In this document: positions 53,743-63,467 of the stretch, in pieces
How the letters are laid out: the number at the start of each line of letters is the position of its first letter
Position numbering within the stretch: the first letter of the stretch is position 1
Assembly (NCBI GenBank): GCA_963843525.1
Contig: CAWJKM010000003.1
Span: forward strand, 620,001-684,000
Direction of reading: 5' to 3'
Length of the DNA stretch: 64,000 bases
Source: DATJPR01 sp963843525
Lineage (GTDB): Bacteria > Bacteroidota > Ignavibacteria > UBA10030 > UBA6906
The notes under the pieces: generated by a model
The model's input: only the letters and a program-made list of their open reading frames with translations
What the model was told of the DNA's origin: nothing
The model's database searches: none
Program-made: the position numbers and the translations under genes

Positions 53743-56727
53743 ATGAAACCGTTTGCGACCGCCATTGTCATTCTTCTTGCCGCATTCCCGTCGATCCTGC
53801 TGGCGCAGGGATCGATTCGGGGGAGCGTCTCTGATTCGACCACGCACGACATGCTCGTTGGAGCAAATGTCCATCTGACGGGGACCGCGTTCGGCGGGAT
53901 CACGAACCTTGAAGGGAAGTACAGCGTCACGAACATCCCGGCAGGATCGTACCACGTGAAGGTATCGTACGTAGGGTATAAGAGTAGAGAGCGGGATCTG
54001 ACCATCCGTGACGGTGAAACCCTCACGTTCGACGCGGCCCTGTCGGCGGATATCATCGAAGGGAGTGAAGTCGTCGTCACAGGACAAGTCCGCGGCCAGG
54101 TCGCGGCAATCAACCAGCAGCTGAATTCCTCCACCATTGTCAACGTCATCTCGGAGGAGAAGATCCAGGAGCTTCCCGACGCGAACGCGGCGGAAGCCAT
54201 CGGCCGCCTGCCGGGGGTCTCGATCATCCGATCGGGCGGAGAGGCGAGCAAGGTCATTCTTCGCGGGATGGACGACCGGTTCACCTCGTTCACCATCGAC
54301 GGGGTCAGAATCCCGCCCACTGATCCTGATTCGCGGGGAGTGGATCTGAGTACAATTTCACAGGGATCGCTGGCAGGGGTAGAGCTGTTCAATGCGCTCA
54401 CTCCCGATAAGGATGCTGATGCCATTGCAGGAAGCATCAACCTGGTGACCCGGAAGGCCCCGTCGGAACGGACGATCCGCTTCGACGCCAAGGGCGCGTA
54501 CAGTGCGCTGGACAAATATGCCGGTCAGTACGTCTTCAACGGCAAGTACGGCGAAAGGTTTTTCAGCGACCTTCTCGGAGTGCAGGTGACCGGCAACCTG
54601 GAACGACGCAACAGAAGCAATGAGGCGTACAGCACAAGCATCGAGAATCAAAATGCACTCAATGGGATCGGATACCTTTACTCCGACCTCACGGTTGCGT
54701 ACACCAACGAAATCAGGAAACGCGGCGGGCTGAGCCTCCTCCTGGACTTCAACACTCCCGACAACGGGAGCATCAGGATCAACAACATTTACAACCGGAC
54801 GGACCGGAATTACACTGTCTACAACAGGGACTACCCCGTCGGAGATTACGTTTCGTACACCGCGCGCGACCGGGAACAGAATATCAACACGTTCTCGAGC
54901 GCAATTCGCGGCGAGAACAACCTGATCGGTCTCGACCTTGTCTGGGGAGCCTCATTTGCACAATCAAAGGCGGAGACCCCGTACGACTACCGCATGTCCT
55001 TCATCGAGCCTTCGATCAACGATTCCGCAGGCATGCGCCCCGTGCCCCGGTCTGCGCAAATGGGCGACCCGCAGGCATTGATTCCCTATGCTTACAACAA
55101 TTTTCAGAAGGCGTTCATCGACACCGGCGCATTCGACAACGAAAGCAACCTCGACAAAGACAGGACCCTCTTTCTCGATGTCGCGAAGAAGTATGCCTGG
55201 GGTGACCTCTTTTCCGGCGAAGTGAAGGCGGGGGGCAAGTACCGCTACAAGAACCGATTCAAGGAATCCAGCGAAATGATCGCCCCGTACTATCTCGGAT
55301 ACTATCAAGACTATACGCTGAATGGGGACGGGACGATCACGAGGAAGAATTTTGCGGGAACCCAGTTTGCGAACCTGATGCTGACAGGCAGAAACGTTCT
55401 TTTTACGAATTTCCTCGACTCACCTCCGGAGAACCGGAATATCTATGACAAGTATGCCTTAAACCCGCTCATCAACAGGGATGCGATGCGGCTCTGGTAT
55501 GAGCTCAATAAGAATGGCATGAGTCCTGCGGGACAGCGCGAATACTATTACAACCCGGAAGTCGGTGCTGATTACTACGATATCATCGAACGGGTGCAGG
55601 CGGCCTATCTCATGAACACTCTGAATATCGGCCCGCTTGTCACGTTCATCGCCGGCGTCCGCGTGGAGAAGGAAACCAACGACTACAAGGCAAAATATGT
55701 CAGCATCCCCCTCGGAGGATTTCCGACCACGGGACAACTCCTCGACACCCTCTCGAGCTACAGCGAGACAATGTGGCTGCCGAATCTGCATCTCACGGTC
55801 CGGCCGACCGACTTTTTGACGGTACGGCTGGCAGCGTACCGGGCCATTGCGCGACCGGATTTCAACACCAGGCTGGTGAAGAATGTGGCGAGAGTGACAA
55901 ATCCCCGCGATCTCCTTGTGATCGGCAATCCCAACCTGAAGAATGCAAAGGCTTGGAACTATGAAATCAACACGTCCTTCTTCGGGAACAAACTGGGGCT
56001 CTTTTCCGTCTCCGGGTTCTACCGCGTCATCGATGATATGTTCCACACCGTTTCCAACATCCCGGGCGTCTACAAGAGCTCCGGATCCGGCTCGCTCCTG
56101 GATACCCTTGGCATCGCCTGGCATCCCTCAATTCCCAACAACTCCCCGGTCAGTCTGACATACAGCGTCAACAGCACGCAACCGACAAAGGTCTGGGGAA
56201 TCGAGGTTGAGCACCAGGCAAACCTCACCTGGTTGCCCGGTCTGCTCTCCAACATCGTCCTGAGTTACAACTTCTCCCTTGTCCGTTCTGAGACCTTCGT
56301 CCTCTCCTACCGGATCGACACCACCTTTGTCATCATCCCGGGATTCCCGCCGCTCCCGCAGTTCTCCACAACACTCATCGAATCGCGGCAGAAGCTCGAA
56401 GGACAGCCGGACTTCTTCGGGAATGTGGCGCTCGGATATGACCTGGGCGGGTTCTCCGGACGGGTCTCCGTGTTCTTCCAGGGGGCGTACAACAGATCGT
56501 ATTCCGCGGGGCGTTTGAACGATCCAGTTGTCCAGGACTTCTCCCGGTGGGACCTGTCCATCCGTCAAAAGCTCACCGAGAATATTTCCGTCTTCCTCAA
56601 CTTGAATAACTTCACCAGCGTCGTGGAGGATGTCCACACCATCGACAGGGTCAACAACTGGGAGGCTCTGCGCTCCAGCCAGCGATACGGGCTCACCGGG
56701 GATGTCGGCGTTCGTGTCGATCTCTAG
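53743..56727 (+). CDS. TonB-dependent receptor with carboxypeptidase-regulatory-like N-terminal domain
   Basis: Signal peptide at residues 1-22. Residues ~23-110 are a CarboxypepD_reg-like domain (GSIRGSVSDSTTHDMLVGANV). The plug follows (~130-240: LPDANAAEAIGRLPGVSIIRSGG, VILRGMDDRFTSFTIDGVRIP, ADAIAGSINLVTR). The 22-strand barrel runs to the end (YGLTGDVGVRVDL). ATG 53743 has CGGAGG. The PDANAAEA plug type is that of TonB receptors for carbohydrates. No SusD-like lipoprotein follows it, so it is not a SusC/SusD pair. It probably imports pectin oligomers made by GH28 and its neighbours. Confidence 0.92.
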   Translation: MKPFATAIVILLAAFPSILLAQGSIRGSVSDSTTHDMLVGANVHLTGTAFGGITNLEGKYSVTNIPAGSYHVKVSYVGYKSRERDLTIRDGETLTFDAALSADIIEGSEVVVTGQVRGQVAAINQQLNSSTIVNVISEEKIQELPDANAAEAIGRLPGVSIIRSGGEASKVILRGMDDRFTSFTIDGVRIPPTDPDSRGVDLSTISQGSLAGVELFNALTPDKDADAIAGSINLVTRKAPSERTIRFDAKGAYSALDKYAGQYVFNGKYGERFFSDLLGVQVTGNLERRNRSNEAYSTSIENQNALNGIGYLYSDLTVAYTNEIRKRGGLSLLLDFNTPDNGSIRINNIYNRTDRNYTVYNRDYPVGDYVSYTARDREQNINTFSSAIRGENNLIGLDLVWGASFAQSKAETPYDYRMSFIEPSINDSAGMRPVPRSAQMGDPQALIPYAYNNFQKAFIDTGAFDNESNLDKDRTLFLDVAKKYAWGDLFSGEVKAGGKYRYKNRFKESSEMIAPYYLGYYQDYTLNGDGTITRKNFAGTQFANLMLTGRNVLFTNFLDSPPENRNIYDKYALNPLINRDAMRLWYELNKNGMSPAGQREYYYNPEVGADYYDIIERVQAAYLMNTLNIGPLVTFIAGVRVEKETNDYKAKYVSIPLGGFPTTGQLLDTLSSYSETMWLPNLHLTVRPTDFLTVRLAAYRAIARPDFNTRLVKNVARVTNPRDLLVIGNPNLKNAKAWNYEINTSFFGNKLGLFSVSGFYRVIDDMFHTVSNIPGVYKSSGSGSLLDTLGIAWHPSIPNNSPVSLTYSVNSTQPTKVWGIEVEHQANLTWLPGLLSNIVLSYNFSLVRSETFVLSYRIDTTFVIIPGFPPLPQFSTTLIESRQKLEGQPDFFGNVALGYDLGGFSGRVSVFFQGAYNRSYSAGRLNDPVVQDFSRWDLSIRQKLTENISVFLNLNNFTSVVEDVHTIDRVNNWEALRSSQRYGLTGDVGVRVDL

Positions 56728-56814
56728 ATGGGAGAGTGCTTTGTATCGTAGTCCGCGTCAAATCATCGTTCCATCATGCAGTAGTCACTGTTCACGTCAC
56801 TAGAGGAGGTTGCT

Positions 56815-58509
56815 ATGCGCACTATGCACCTTGCTATCGCTGTCCTTCTGGCGTTGCTGATCCTCATCCCGTACGGGGCCAGCGCCCAGCATGAAATTCG
56901 CGTTCCCCCGTTCAGCGGAACGAACTACATCAACAACTTCATTGCAGGCGACACCCTTGTCAGCGGTGCACGGAGAGACTCCAATGCCGTGTATGTGCTG
57001 CAGCGAGGATCCAACTATCTGTGTAATGCGGCGATCGTCAATATCGGCTGGCCCGTGATTCTACGGGCGAATGACACGACAGGCAATGTGAGCGATCCGA
57101 TGGTGTACCTCTATCCGGGCGGAACGAACCAACTGCCTCCGGGGTACTTCGTCAATATGCGCGGCGATGTGGATATGAAGGATATTATCCTCACAGGGTA
57201 TTTCGAGCCGATCCCCGATGATGTCACCGGGCTCCAGGGCTCGCTGATCAGAACGAACGCGGCGGGGCTGAACATCACCCTCGACCACTGCATTCTCTTG
57301 AATACGAACGGCAACCACGTCCGGACCGATCAGGCTCCCAAAGTGGTGAAGATCACCAACTGTATCTTTGGCAACATGGGGTACCTCGGACGATCGAACC
57401 TCGGCGCAGGGAAGGGTATTGATTTCCGCGCCGGTTCAGTTGATTCCGCCATCATTGTGAACAATACGTGGGTGAACTGGCAGGACCGTATCATCCGGCA
57501 TTTCTCGAGCACCGCGAATATTCAATATCTGCGGTTCGAGCACAACACCCTCGTCAATGGCATGTCGTATCACGGTCTCCTGTCCCTTGGAAAAGTCGGC
57601 CCCAGGGTCATCATCGACAACAACCTCCTGGTTGACGCATTTGCCCTCGGCCAGGACACCGACGCCGTCCGGCAGGCCGAGTTTACCGACAGCGGCGAGC
57701 TCGACGGATTCGGCTTCCCGAGGATGACCTGGATCTTTTCGGTCCCGAACGACTCCACATCCTGGAGTGTGAAGAACAACTACTATCGCGTTACACCGGC
57801 CGGTCAGGCGTTTTATGATTCCGCCTCGATCCTCCCGATCGTCGCGAATCCGGCTCTTGTTGCAGGCAGCCCGCTGAGCTATCACATCAACAGCATGCTC
57901 GGCGCAGATTCAACAACGGCATTCCAGACCACCTCGGTGGACCTTCCGAATGTCCCGAATCTCATGACCGAAATGATGAAATGGTATCGTCGGCCGGCCG
58001 CCCCGCCGGATTCAGGCGCGGGAAAGACGAAAGGAACCGGCGCATGGAAGCCACGGTTCGATTTCGACCGGCGTCCCCTTCAGTATTTCCGGGATACCCT
58101 GGACTGCGCCTACTCGAACACCGCCCCGATCTATACGGCTGGCAGCGGCGGATATCCCGTCGGCGACTTGAACTGGTTCCCGACAAAGCTGACCCAGTGG
58201 CTTGCTGATCCGGTTTCCGCGGTCCCCGCAGGTTCCGGCATCGCAGAAACATTCTCGCTCAGCCAGAACTATCCCAATCCGTTCAACCCTTCAACAGTCA
58301 TCGCATTCGACGTTCCGAAGAGTGCCAACGTGAGAATCGACGTGTTCGACCTCCTTGGCAGGCAGGTCGCGACCCTGGTGAATGGCGTCGTTCCAGCGGG
58401 ATCCCACACGGTCCGCTTTGAGGCCGGGAAGCTTGCCTCCGGGATCTATTTCTATCGGCTGACCTCACCAAACCAGGTGATGACCAGAAAAATGATGTTG
58501 TTGAAGTAA
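56815..58509 (+). CDS. Secreted beta-helix (pectate-lyase-like) protein with T9SS sorting domain
   Basis: Strong AGAGGAGG precedes the ATG. Signal peptide at residues 1-24. Residues ~30-400 form a parallel beta-helix of the pectate-lyase-like type, with Asn-rich turns (NITLDHCILLNTNGNHV, VKITNCIFGNMG, IVNNTWVNW, RFEHNTLVNG). I see no certain Ca-binding Asp trio or catalytic Arg, so lyase activity is likely from context but not shown. The segment GDLNWFPTKLTQW and the C-terminal sorting domain (NYPNPFNPST...) match the partial gene at the start of the window. It should act outside the cell on pectin. Confidence 0.82.
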   Translation: MRTMHLAIAVLLALLILIPYGASAQHEIRVPPFSGTNYINNFIAGDTLVSGARRDSNAVYVLQRGSNYLCNAAIVNIGWPVILRANDTTGNVSDPMVYLYPGGTNQLPPGYFVNMRGDVDMKDIILTGYFEPIPDDVTGLQGSLIRTNAAGLNITLDHCILLNTNGNHVRTDQAPKVVKITNCIFGNMGYLGRSNLGAGKGIDFRAGSVDSAIIVNNTWVNWQDRIIRHFSSTANIQYLRFEHNTLVNGMSYHGLLSLGKVGPRVIIDNNLLVDAFALGQDTDAVRQAEFTDSGELDGFGFPRMTWIFSVPNDSTSWSVKNNYYRVTPAGQAFYDSASILPIVANPALVAGSPLSYHINSMLGADSTTAFQTTSVDLPNVPNLMTEMMKWYRRPAAPPDSGAGKTKGTGAWKPRFDFDRRPLQYFRDTLDCAYSNTAPIYTAGSGGYPVGDLNWFPTKLTQWLADPVSAVPAGSGIAETFSLSQNYPNPFNPSTVIAFDVPKSANVRIDVFDLLGRQVATLVNGVVPAGSHTVRFEAGKLASGIYFYRLTSPNQVMTRKMMLLK

Positions 58510-58520
58510 TCGTTGATCGA

Positions 58521-58561
58521 CGCTCCCTCTCTCCCCCATCGATATGGTGGGGGAGGGAGCG
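58521..58561 (+). repeat. GC-rich hairpin between T9SS protein and pectinesterase genes
   Basis: CGCTCCCTC...CCCCCAT and its complement ATGG...GGGGGAGGGAGCG form a long imperfect stem starting 11 bases after the stop. There is no T tract. It may stabilise the upstream messenger 3' end or weaken read-through. Confidence 0.5.
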
Positions 58562-58612
58562 GTGGCGGAAGAGTCTGTTTCGATCGCCGGATATCACCAT
58601 TGTCTCATACCC

Positions 58613-59890
58613 ATGACACGCCTTCTCTCTCTTTGCATCGCTGGGTGCTCACTTCTCCTTGGGCTGTCGTCCGGCACGGCGCTTGGAGGTGAGACCGTTC
58701 GACGCGGAGTGGCCCGCGATGGCTCTCGGCCGTTCCGCTCCATTCAGGATGCAATCGCCAGCCTCGATTCTCACGACGCCACGCCGGCCATCATCACGGT
58801 GAAGAATGGCCTTTACGCCGAACAACTGTTTATCAGGCGAAGCGGCGTGACCATTGTGGGGGAGGACAAGGACAGCACTCGCATCGTCTTTCCGGTGCTC
58901 CGCGAAACCTGGCAACATGAGCACGAAGGCAGCGACTGGGGGGCAGGAGTCGTCAATATCGATACCGGCGTGACCGATATTACGCTTGCGAACCTGACCG
59001 TCTACAATGATTACGGCGGACTGTACGGCGCATACAACAAGCATCAGTTCGCGATCCGCGGCATGGGCACAAGAATCATCCTCCTCCATTGCGCCGTGCT
59101 CTCTGATGGGGGCGATGCCGTCAGCTTGTGGGACCGGACGGATGGAATGTACTACCACGCGGATTGTGATTTCGAAGGATGGGTTGACTATGTCTGTCCC
59201 CGGGGGTGGTGCTTTATTACCGACTCCCGGTTCTTCGGACACAACACAAAGAGTGCGAGTCTCTGGCACGACGGCAGCGCGGACAGCAGTCAGAAATTTG
59301 TCATACGAAATTCGTTCTTCGACGGCAGGTCGGGATTCCCCCTCGGGCGGAACCACCGCGATGGTCAGGTGTTCCTGATTCACTGCCGCTTCTCTGCGAA
59401 CATGGCGGACCAACCTTTTTATCGTCCTCCGTCCAGTCCCGCCCCGTGGAAGTGGGGGGACAGGCACTACTATTCCGGTTGTCATCGGGACGGCGGGAAT
59501 TTCGCGTGGTTCGCCGACAATTTGCCCAGTGCCGAAGGTGCCCCCGCTTCAGGTCAGATCACTGCGCGCTGGACGTTTGACGGACGCTGGGACCCGGAAG
59601 CGAACCCCCCTTCGGTTCTCCCCTACGCTTATTTTCCCCATCCTGCCGCTGATGCACAGGTGGATCGTCAAAGCGGATCGACGGTGCGTTGGACACCGGG
59701 TCTGGACGCCGTCGCCCATGCCGTGTATTTCGGCCCGACGATCACACCGCCATTACGGACAGTGCAATCGACAACGTCGTATGCGCCTCCTGAAATTCAA
59801 CGCGGGGTCACGTACTACTGGCGGGTGGATGAAATCACCTCACAAGACACCATCCGAGGTCGGCTCTGGAGCTTTACGATTTCCCGCTGA
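58613..59890 (+). CDS. CE8 pectin methylesterase with C-terminal fibronectin-like domain
   Basis: ATG 58613 gives a signal peptide (ends GTALGG); the frame open from 58544 is not needed. The beta-helix begins with the family pattern DGSRPFRSIQDAIASLDSHD...ITVKNGLYAEQLFI and GEDKDSTRIVF. The catalytic turn is WVDYVCPRGWCFITDS, whose Asp is the candidate nucleophile, with preceding Gln/Asp positions in AVSLWDRTDGMYYHADCDFEGW. The last ~85 residues are a fibronectin-III-like module ending TYYWRVDEI. It releases methanol from methyl-galacturonan, making it accessible to the GH28 enzyme; periplasmic or surface. Confidence 0.88.
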   Translation: MTRLLSLCIAGCSLLLGLSSGTALGGETVRRGVARDGSRPFRSIQDAIASLDSHDATPAIITVKNGLYAEQLFIRRSGVTIVGEDKDSTRIVFPVLRETWQHEHEGSDWGAGVVNIDTGVTDITLANLTVYNDYGGLYGAYNKHQFAIRGMGTRIILLHCAVLSDGGDAVSLWDRTDGMYYHADCDFEGWVDYVCPRGWCFITDSRFFGHNTKSASLWHDGSADSSQKFVIRNSFFDGRSGFPLGRNHRDGQVFLIHCRFSANMADQPFYRPPSSPAPWKWGDRHYYSGCHRDGGNFAWFADNLPSAEGAPASGQITARWTFDGRWDPEANPPSVLPYAYFPHPAADAQVDRQSGSTVRWTPGLDAVAHAVYFGPTITPPLRTVQSTTSYAPPEIQRGVTYYWRVDEITSQDTIRGRLWSFTISR

Positions 59891-59953
59891 GCGCTTGTGC
59901 ATTTGCACGCGGGCACCCCTGGTGCGCCGCATGCGAAAGGATTCGATAAACCT

Positions 59954-61210
59954 ATGGAATTGGAGAAGTTTTCGTTCGGGATCGGAGACCGGTTCGGCAT
60001 GGAAGGGGAGGCACAGCTCCGGGCTCTCCAACAAGCGCGCGATCACGGCATCGATGTGGTCCCCGTCTGGAACAAATCGAACAGGGAACATGTCATCATC
60101 GGCACCTCGCCCTGGGACACCCGGCGGGAGGCTGATCGTGCCGTCCGTGCATTTCACTGGACCTCTTCGTATTATGTCGATGCGGACCACATCGGCCTGG
60201 CAACTGTCGATGGCTTCCTGGAACCGTCGGATTTCTTCACCATCGATGTGGCGGATTTCATCGGGAAACCCGCTGATGCCGCCGCAGTGAGCGGATTTCT
60301 ATCCGCGATGAAATCTTCTGTTCGACGGATCGCTTTGCCTGATGTTCAGTATCAGGTCGTTATCACCGACGAGCTATTGCAGACCTTCGCCGAGAACTAT
60401 TTGCTGGCTGTCCAGGAGGCCGGTCGCGTGTACCGGGCTATCGCAGTCCAAAAAGGGGCGGAAAACTTCGTTGCCGAGATCTCTTTCGATGAGGCGGAGG
60501 TTTCCCAGACCCCTGAAGAGCTCTTCCTCATCCTCGCGGCGGTCGCGAAGGAAAAAATACGACTGCAAACCATCGCGCCGAAATTCGTCGGCAAATTCCT
60601 CAAGGGGGTGGATTATGTCGGCGATGTTGCGGCGTTCGCGCGACAATTCGAACTCGATGTGGCGGTCATCCGGAGCGCCGTGGAGACATTCGACCTCCCG
60701 GCTTCCCTGAAACTCAGTGTTCACAGCGGCAGCGACAAGTTCTCGCTCTACCCCTCGATTCACAAAAGTCTGGCAAAGCACGGAGCAGGGATCCATGTAA
60801 AGACCGCGGGGACGACCTGGCTGGAAGAATTGATCGGACTCGTCGAAGGAGGAAGCGATGGACTTGAATTCGCCAAACGCGTGTACCGGGAATCGTTAGA
60901 CCGTTATGACCTGCTCGTGAAACCTTATCTTGCCGTCGTCGATATTCAAACTTCCCGTCTCCCCACGCCTTCGACAGTGAACACCTGGACCGGCGCGAAG
61001 TTCGCTGCAGTACTCCGCCATGACCCTGCGTGCAAGGATTTCAGCGCGGACATCCGCCAGCTCCTCCATGTGGGCTACCGGATTGCCGCTGAGCAGGGAG
61101 ATGTCTATATGGAACTTCTCAAGACTTATCGAAAAACCGTTGAAAGAAATGTGGCTGAGAATCTCTTCCAGCGTCATCTTCTGCCCATTTTCGGGGGCGG
61201 GAAGAGCTGA
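59954..61210 (+). CDS. uxaE: Tagaturonate epimerase
   Basis: ATG 59954 starts with MELEKFSFGIGDRFGMEG, the conserved N-terminus of the UxaE family; GTG 59897 adds 19 unlikely residues. Other blocks: VVPVWNKSNREH, RAFHWTSSYYVDADHIGLAT and TAGTTWLEELIGL. 418 residues is normal. UxaE interconverts tagaturonate and fructuronate with a metal ion, joining galacturonate catabolism to the fructuronate branch. Cytoplasmic. It follows the pectinase genes directly and precedes the SDR by 47 bases, so the uronates from pectin enter the cell's metabolism here. uxaC, which makes tagaturonate, is not in the window. Confidence 0.88.
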   Translation: MELEKFSFGIGDRFGMEGEAQLRALQQARDHGIDVVPVWNKSNREHVIIGTSPWDTRREADRAVRAFHWTSSYYVDADHIGLATVDGFLEPSDFFTIDVADFIGKPADAAAVSGFLSAMKSSVRRIALPDVQYQVVITDELLQTFAENYLLAVQEAGRVYRAIAVQKGAENFVAEISFDEAEVSQTPEELFLILAAVAKEKIRLQTIAPKFVGKFLKGVDYVGDVAAFARQFELDVAVIRSAVETFDLPASLKLSVHSGSDKFSLYPSIHKSLAKHGAGIHVKTAGTTWLEELIGLVEGGSDGLEFAKRVYRESLDRYDLLVKPYLAVVDIQTSRLPTPSTVNTWTGAKFAAVLRHDPACKDFSADIRQLLHVGYRIAAEQGDVYMELLKTYRKTVERNVAENLFQRHLLPIFGGGKS

Positions 61211-61257
61211 TACGGGTTGGCCACGCCGGGTTGAGGCGTACACAAAGGACCAGAGAA

Positions 61258-62112
61258 ATGACGACAACCGATCCATGGGGAAGCCTTAAAGGGAAAAATT
61301 GTGTTATCACAGGAGGCGGGGGTGTCATCGGCCAGGCGCTTGGAGAGGGGCTTGCACGATCAGGCGTTAATGTGGCTGTCCTGGACCTGATGAAGGGCGC
61401 AGCGGAAACGCTTGCGGCTTCTCTCGTTCAGACTCACGGTGTGCGTGCGATCGGGGTCGAAGCGAACGTCCTCGACAAAGCCTCGCTTGAACATGCAAAG
61501 AAAGAGATCAACGACAGGCTTGGACAGATCAATTATCTGATCAACTGTGCGGGGGGAAATTCCCCGCTCGCGACCACCAAAAAGGAATTCGTTGAACAAG
61601 GAGATGTAAGCGACCTCTCCGGGACCTTTTACGGGCTCAGCATTGAAGGATTCCGGAAGGTGTTCGATTTGAATTTCCTCGGCACGATCCTCCCCACCAT
61701 GGTGTTCACCGGCGACATGGTCACGGCGGGAGAGGGAGTGGTTCTCAATATTTCTTCAATGAATGCCTTCCGTCCTCTCACCAAGATCCCCGCCTACTCT
61801 GCGGCAAAAGCCTCGATCAACAACTTCACGGAATGGCTTGCCGTCCATCTGGCGAAGGTCAATGTGCGGGTCAACGGGATCGCACCCGGATTTCTGTCCA
61901 CCAATCAAAACAAGTTTCTGTTGTTCGACGAAAAGACCGGCCTACTGACGGAGCGGGGAAAAAAAATCATTGCCGGAACACCGATGGGAAGGTTCGGCCT
62001 CCCGGAAGAACTCCAGGGAGTAATGCTCTTTCTCCTTTCGGATTTATCGAAGTTCATCACGGGCGTCGTTATACCCGTGGACGGCGGCTTTAATGCGTAT
62101 GCGGGGGTGTAA
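61258..62112 (+). CDS. SDR-family D-mannonate oxidoreductase (fructuronate reductase) type
   Basis: ATG 61258 has AAAGGA upstream. NAD(P) motif TGGGGVIGQALGEGL, NCAGG, catalytic Ser in LNISSMNAF and YSAAK pair (Tyr, Lys). The insert NSPLATTKKEFVEQGDVSDLSGTFYGLSIEGF between NAG and the catalytic Ser is typical of SDRs annotated as D-mannonate oxidoreductases. It should reduce fructuronate to mannonate. This is a non-homologous replacement of long-chain UxuB. Placed between uxaE and the LarA homologue, 33 bases before the latter. Substrate assignment rests on this context and the insert. Confidence 0.85.
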   Translation: MTTTDPWGSLKGKNCVITGGGGVIGQALGEGLARSGVNVAVLDLMKGAAETLAASLVQTHGVRAIGVEANVLDKASLEHAKKEINDRLGQINYLINCAGGNSPLATTKKEFVEQGDVSDLSGTFYGLSIEGFRKVFDLNFLGTILPTMVFTGDMVTAGEGVVLNISSMNAFRPLTKIPAYSAAKASINNFTEWLAVHLAKVNVRVNGIAPGFLSTNQNKFLLFDEKTGLLTERGKKIIAGTPMGRFGLPEELQGVMLFLLSDLSKFITGVVIPVDGGFNAYAGV

Positions 62113-62144
62113 GACCTCCTGCAGTGCACGGGGAAGGAATCGAC

Positions 62145-63440
62145 ATGTTGTATTACAGTCGCGGATCTTCAACGGACATCCTCACACCGGATGACTTGCG
62201 TGAAGGCCTCTTCAAAGGGCTTGCGAAATTGGGAGAGCCCCGTCGGGTCATGGCGATCCCGCCCGACTATACCCGCTTCCATTCGCAGGCGGGAATCCTG
62301 ACGAGACTCACCCATGAGTTTTACGGCGACCGGCTCGCGACGATTCTTCCCGCCCTGGGGACCCATGATCCCATGACCGAGACTGAAATGTCGTCGATGT
62401 TCGGTGATCTGCCGCGCAAACTGTTTCGCCGTCACGACTTCCGGACAGGTCTGACAACTCTGGGAGAAGTTCCCGCCGATTTCGTCCGCGTGGTGTCCGA
62501 GGGAGTGGTGACCTATCCCGTCCCGATCCAGGTGAATCAATCGGTCACGAATGACGGACACGATTTGATTCTCTCCATCGGACAGGTGGTTCCCCACGAA
62601 GTGGTCGGAATGGCGAACTACAATAAGAACCTTTTCGTGGGTGCGGGTGGCGTGGACTGTCTGAACCGTACGCACTTTCTCGGTGCTGCTTACGGGATGG
62701 AACGCATCATGGGACGTGCGGACAACCCGGTGCGGAGGGTGCTGAACTACGGGTCGGACAATTTTGCCCGTGACCTCCCTGTGGTCTACGTGCTGACGGT
62801 TGTGGGGCGCGACGCGAGAGGCAATCTCGTGACGCGGGGCCTGTTCATCGGGGATGATGTGACGTGCTTCCTGCTCGCCTCTGAACTCTCGCTGAAAGTG
62901 AATTTCACGCTCCTGGACAAGCCTCTCCGGAAGGTGGTCGTGTACCTGGATCCCGCCGAATTCAAGAGTACCTGGCTCGGAAACAAAAGCATTTACCGTA
63001 CCAGGATGGCGATCGAGGACGGAGGCGAGCTCATCGTCCTTGCGCCCGGAGTGGTGAAGTTCGGGGAAGACAAGGGGATCGATGCGCTCATTCGAAAATA
63101 TGGATATGTGGGGACGCCGCGCGTCCTCGAGCTGGTGCAGAACGAAGTTGATCTGCAGCAAAACCTCAGCGCGGCCGCTCATTTGATCCACGGCTCCTCT
63201 GAAGGCCGCTTCTCCGTGACGTACTGTCCGGGCGGACTGACCCGGACGGAGGTGGAATCGGTGAACTTCAACTATGGAGAGCTTCGCACGACGATGAAGA
63301 AGTACGATCCCTCCGTGCTCCATGAGGGATTCAACAGACTCCCGGACGGTGAAGAGATCTACTACTGCGGACAGCCGGCCCTGGGGCTGTGGGCGTATAA
63401 AGAACGATTTGTGACAGCGGCGGCAGAAATCCGCAAGTAA
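62145..63440 (+). CDS. LarA-family nickel-pincer racemase/epimerase homologue, probable sugar-acid epimerase
   Basis: ATG 62145 follows GGGAAGG. Residues equivalent to those of lactate racemase LarA are kept: DYTR with Arg44 (LarA Arg75), GTHDPM with His74 (His108), PHEVVG with His151 (His174), Lys161 (the cofactor Lys184) and His177 (His200). The spacings 10 and 16 between His151, Lys161 and His177 are exactly those of LarA. Larger family members include epimerases of other 2-hydroxyacids, among them a gluconate/mannonate 2-epimerase. Lying between a mannonate-forming SDR and gnd, it is a good candidate for such an epimerase. It needs the LarB/C/E cofactor pathway, not visible here. Confidence 0.82.
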   Translation: MLYYSRGSSTDILTPDDLREGLFKGLAKLGEPRRVMAIPPDYTRFHSQAGILTRLTHEFYGDRLATILPALGTHDPMTETEMSSMFGDLPRKLFRRHDFRTGLTTLGEVPADFVRVVSEGVVTYPVPIQVNQSVTNDGHDLILSIGQVVPHEVVGMANYNKNLFVGAGGVDCLNRTHFLGAAYGMERIMGRADNPVRRVLNYGSDNFARDLPVVYVLTVVGRDARGNLVTRGLFIGDDVTCFLLASELSLKVNFTLLDKPLRKVVVYLDPAEFKSTWLGNKSIYRTRMAIEDGGELIVLAPGVVKFGEDKGIDALIRKYGYVGTPRVLELVQNEVDLQQNLSAAAHLIHGSSEGRFSVTYCPGGLTRTEVESVNFNYGELRTTMKKYDPSVLHEGFNRLPDGEEIYYCGQPALGLWAYKERFVTAAAEIRK

Positions 63441-63467
63441 GCCTTACTACACTTTACTGGACAAACC

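Noticed and set aside
53743..56727. SusC of a SusC/SusD pair
   Set aside because: No SusD-like lipoprotein gene follows or precedes it, and the plug is of the PDANAAEA single-receptor type.
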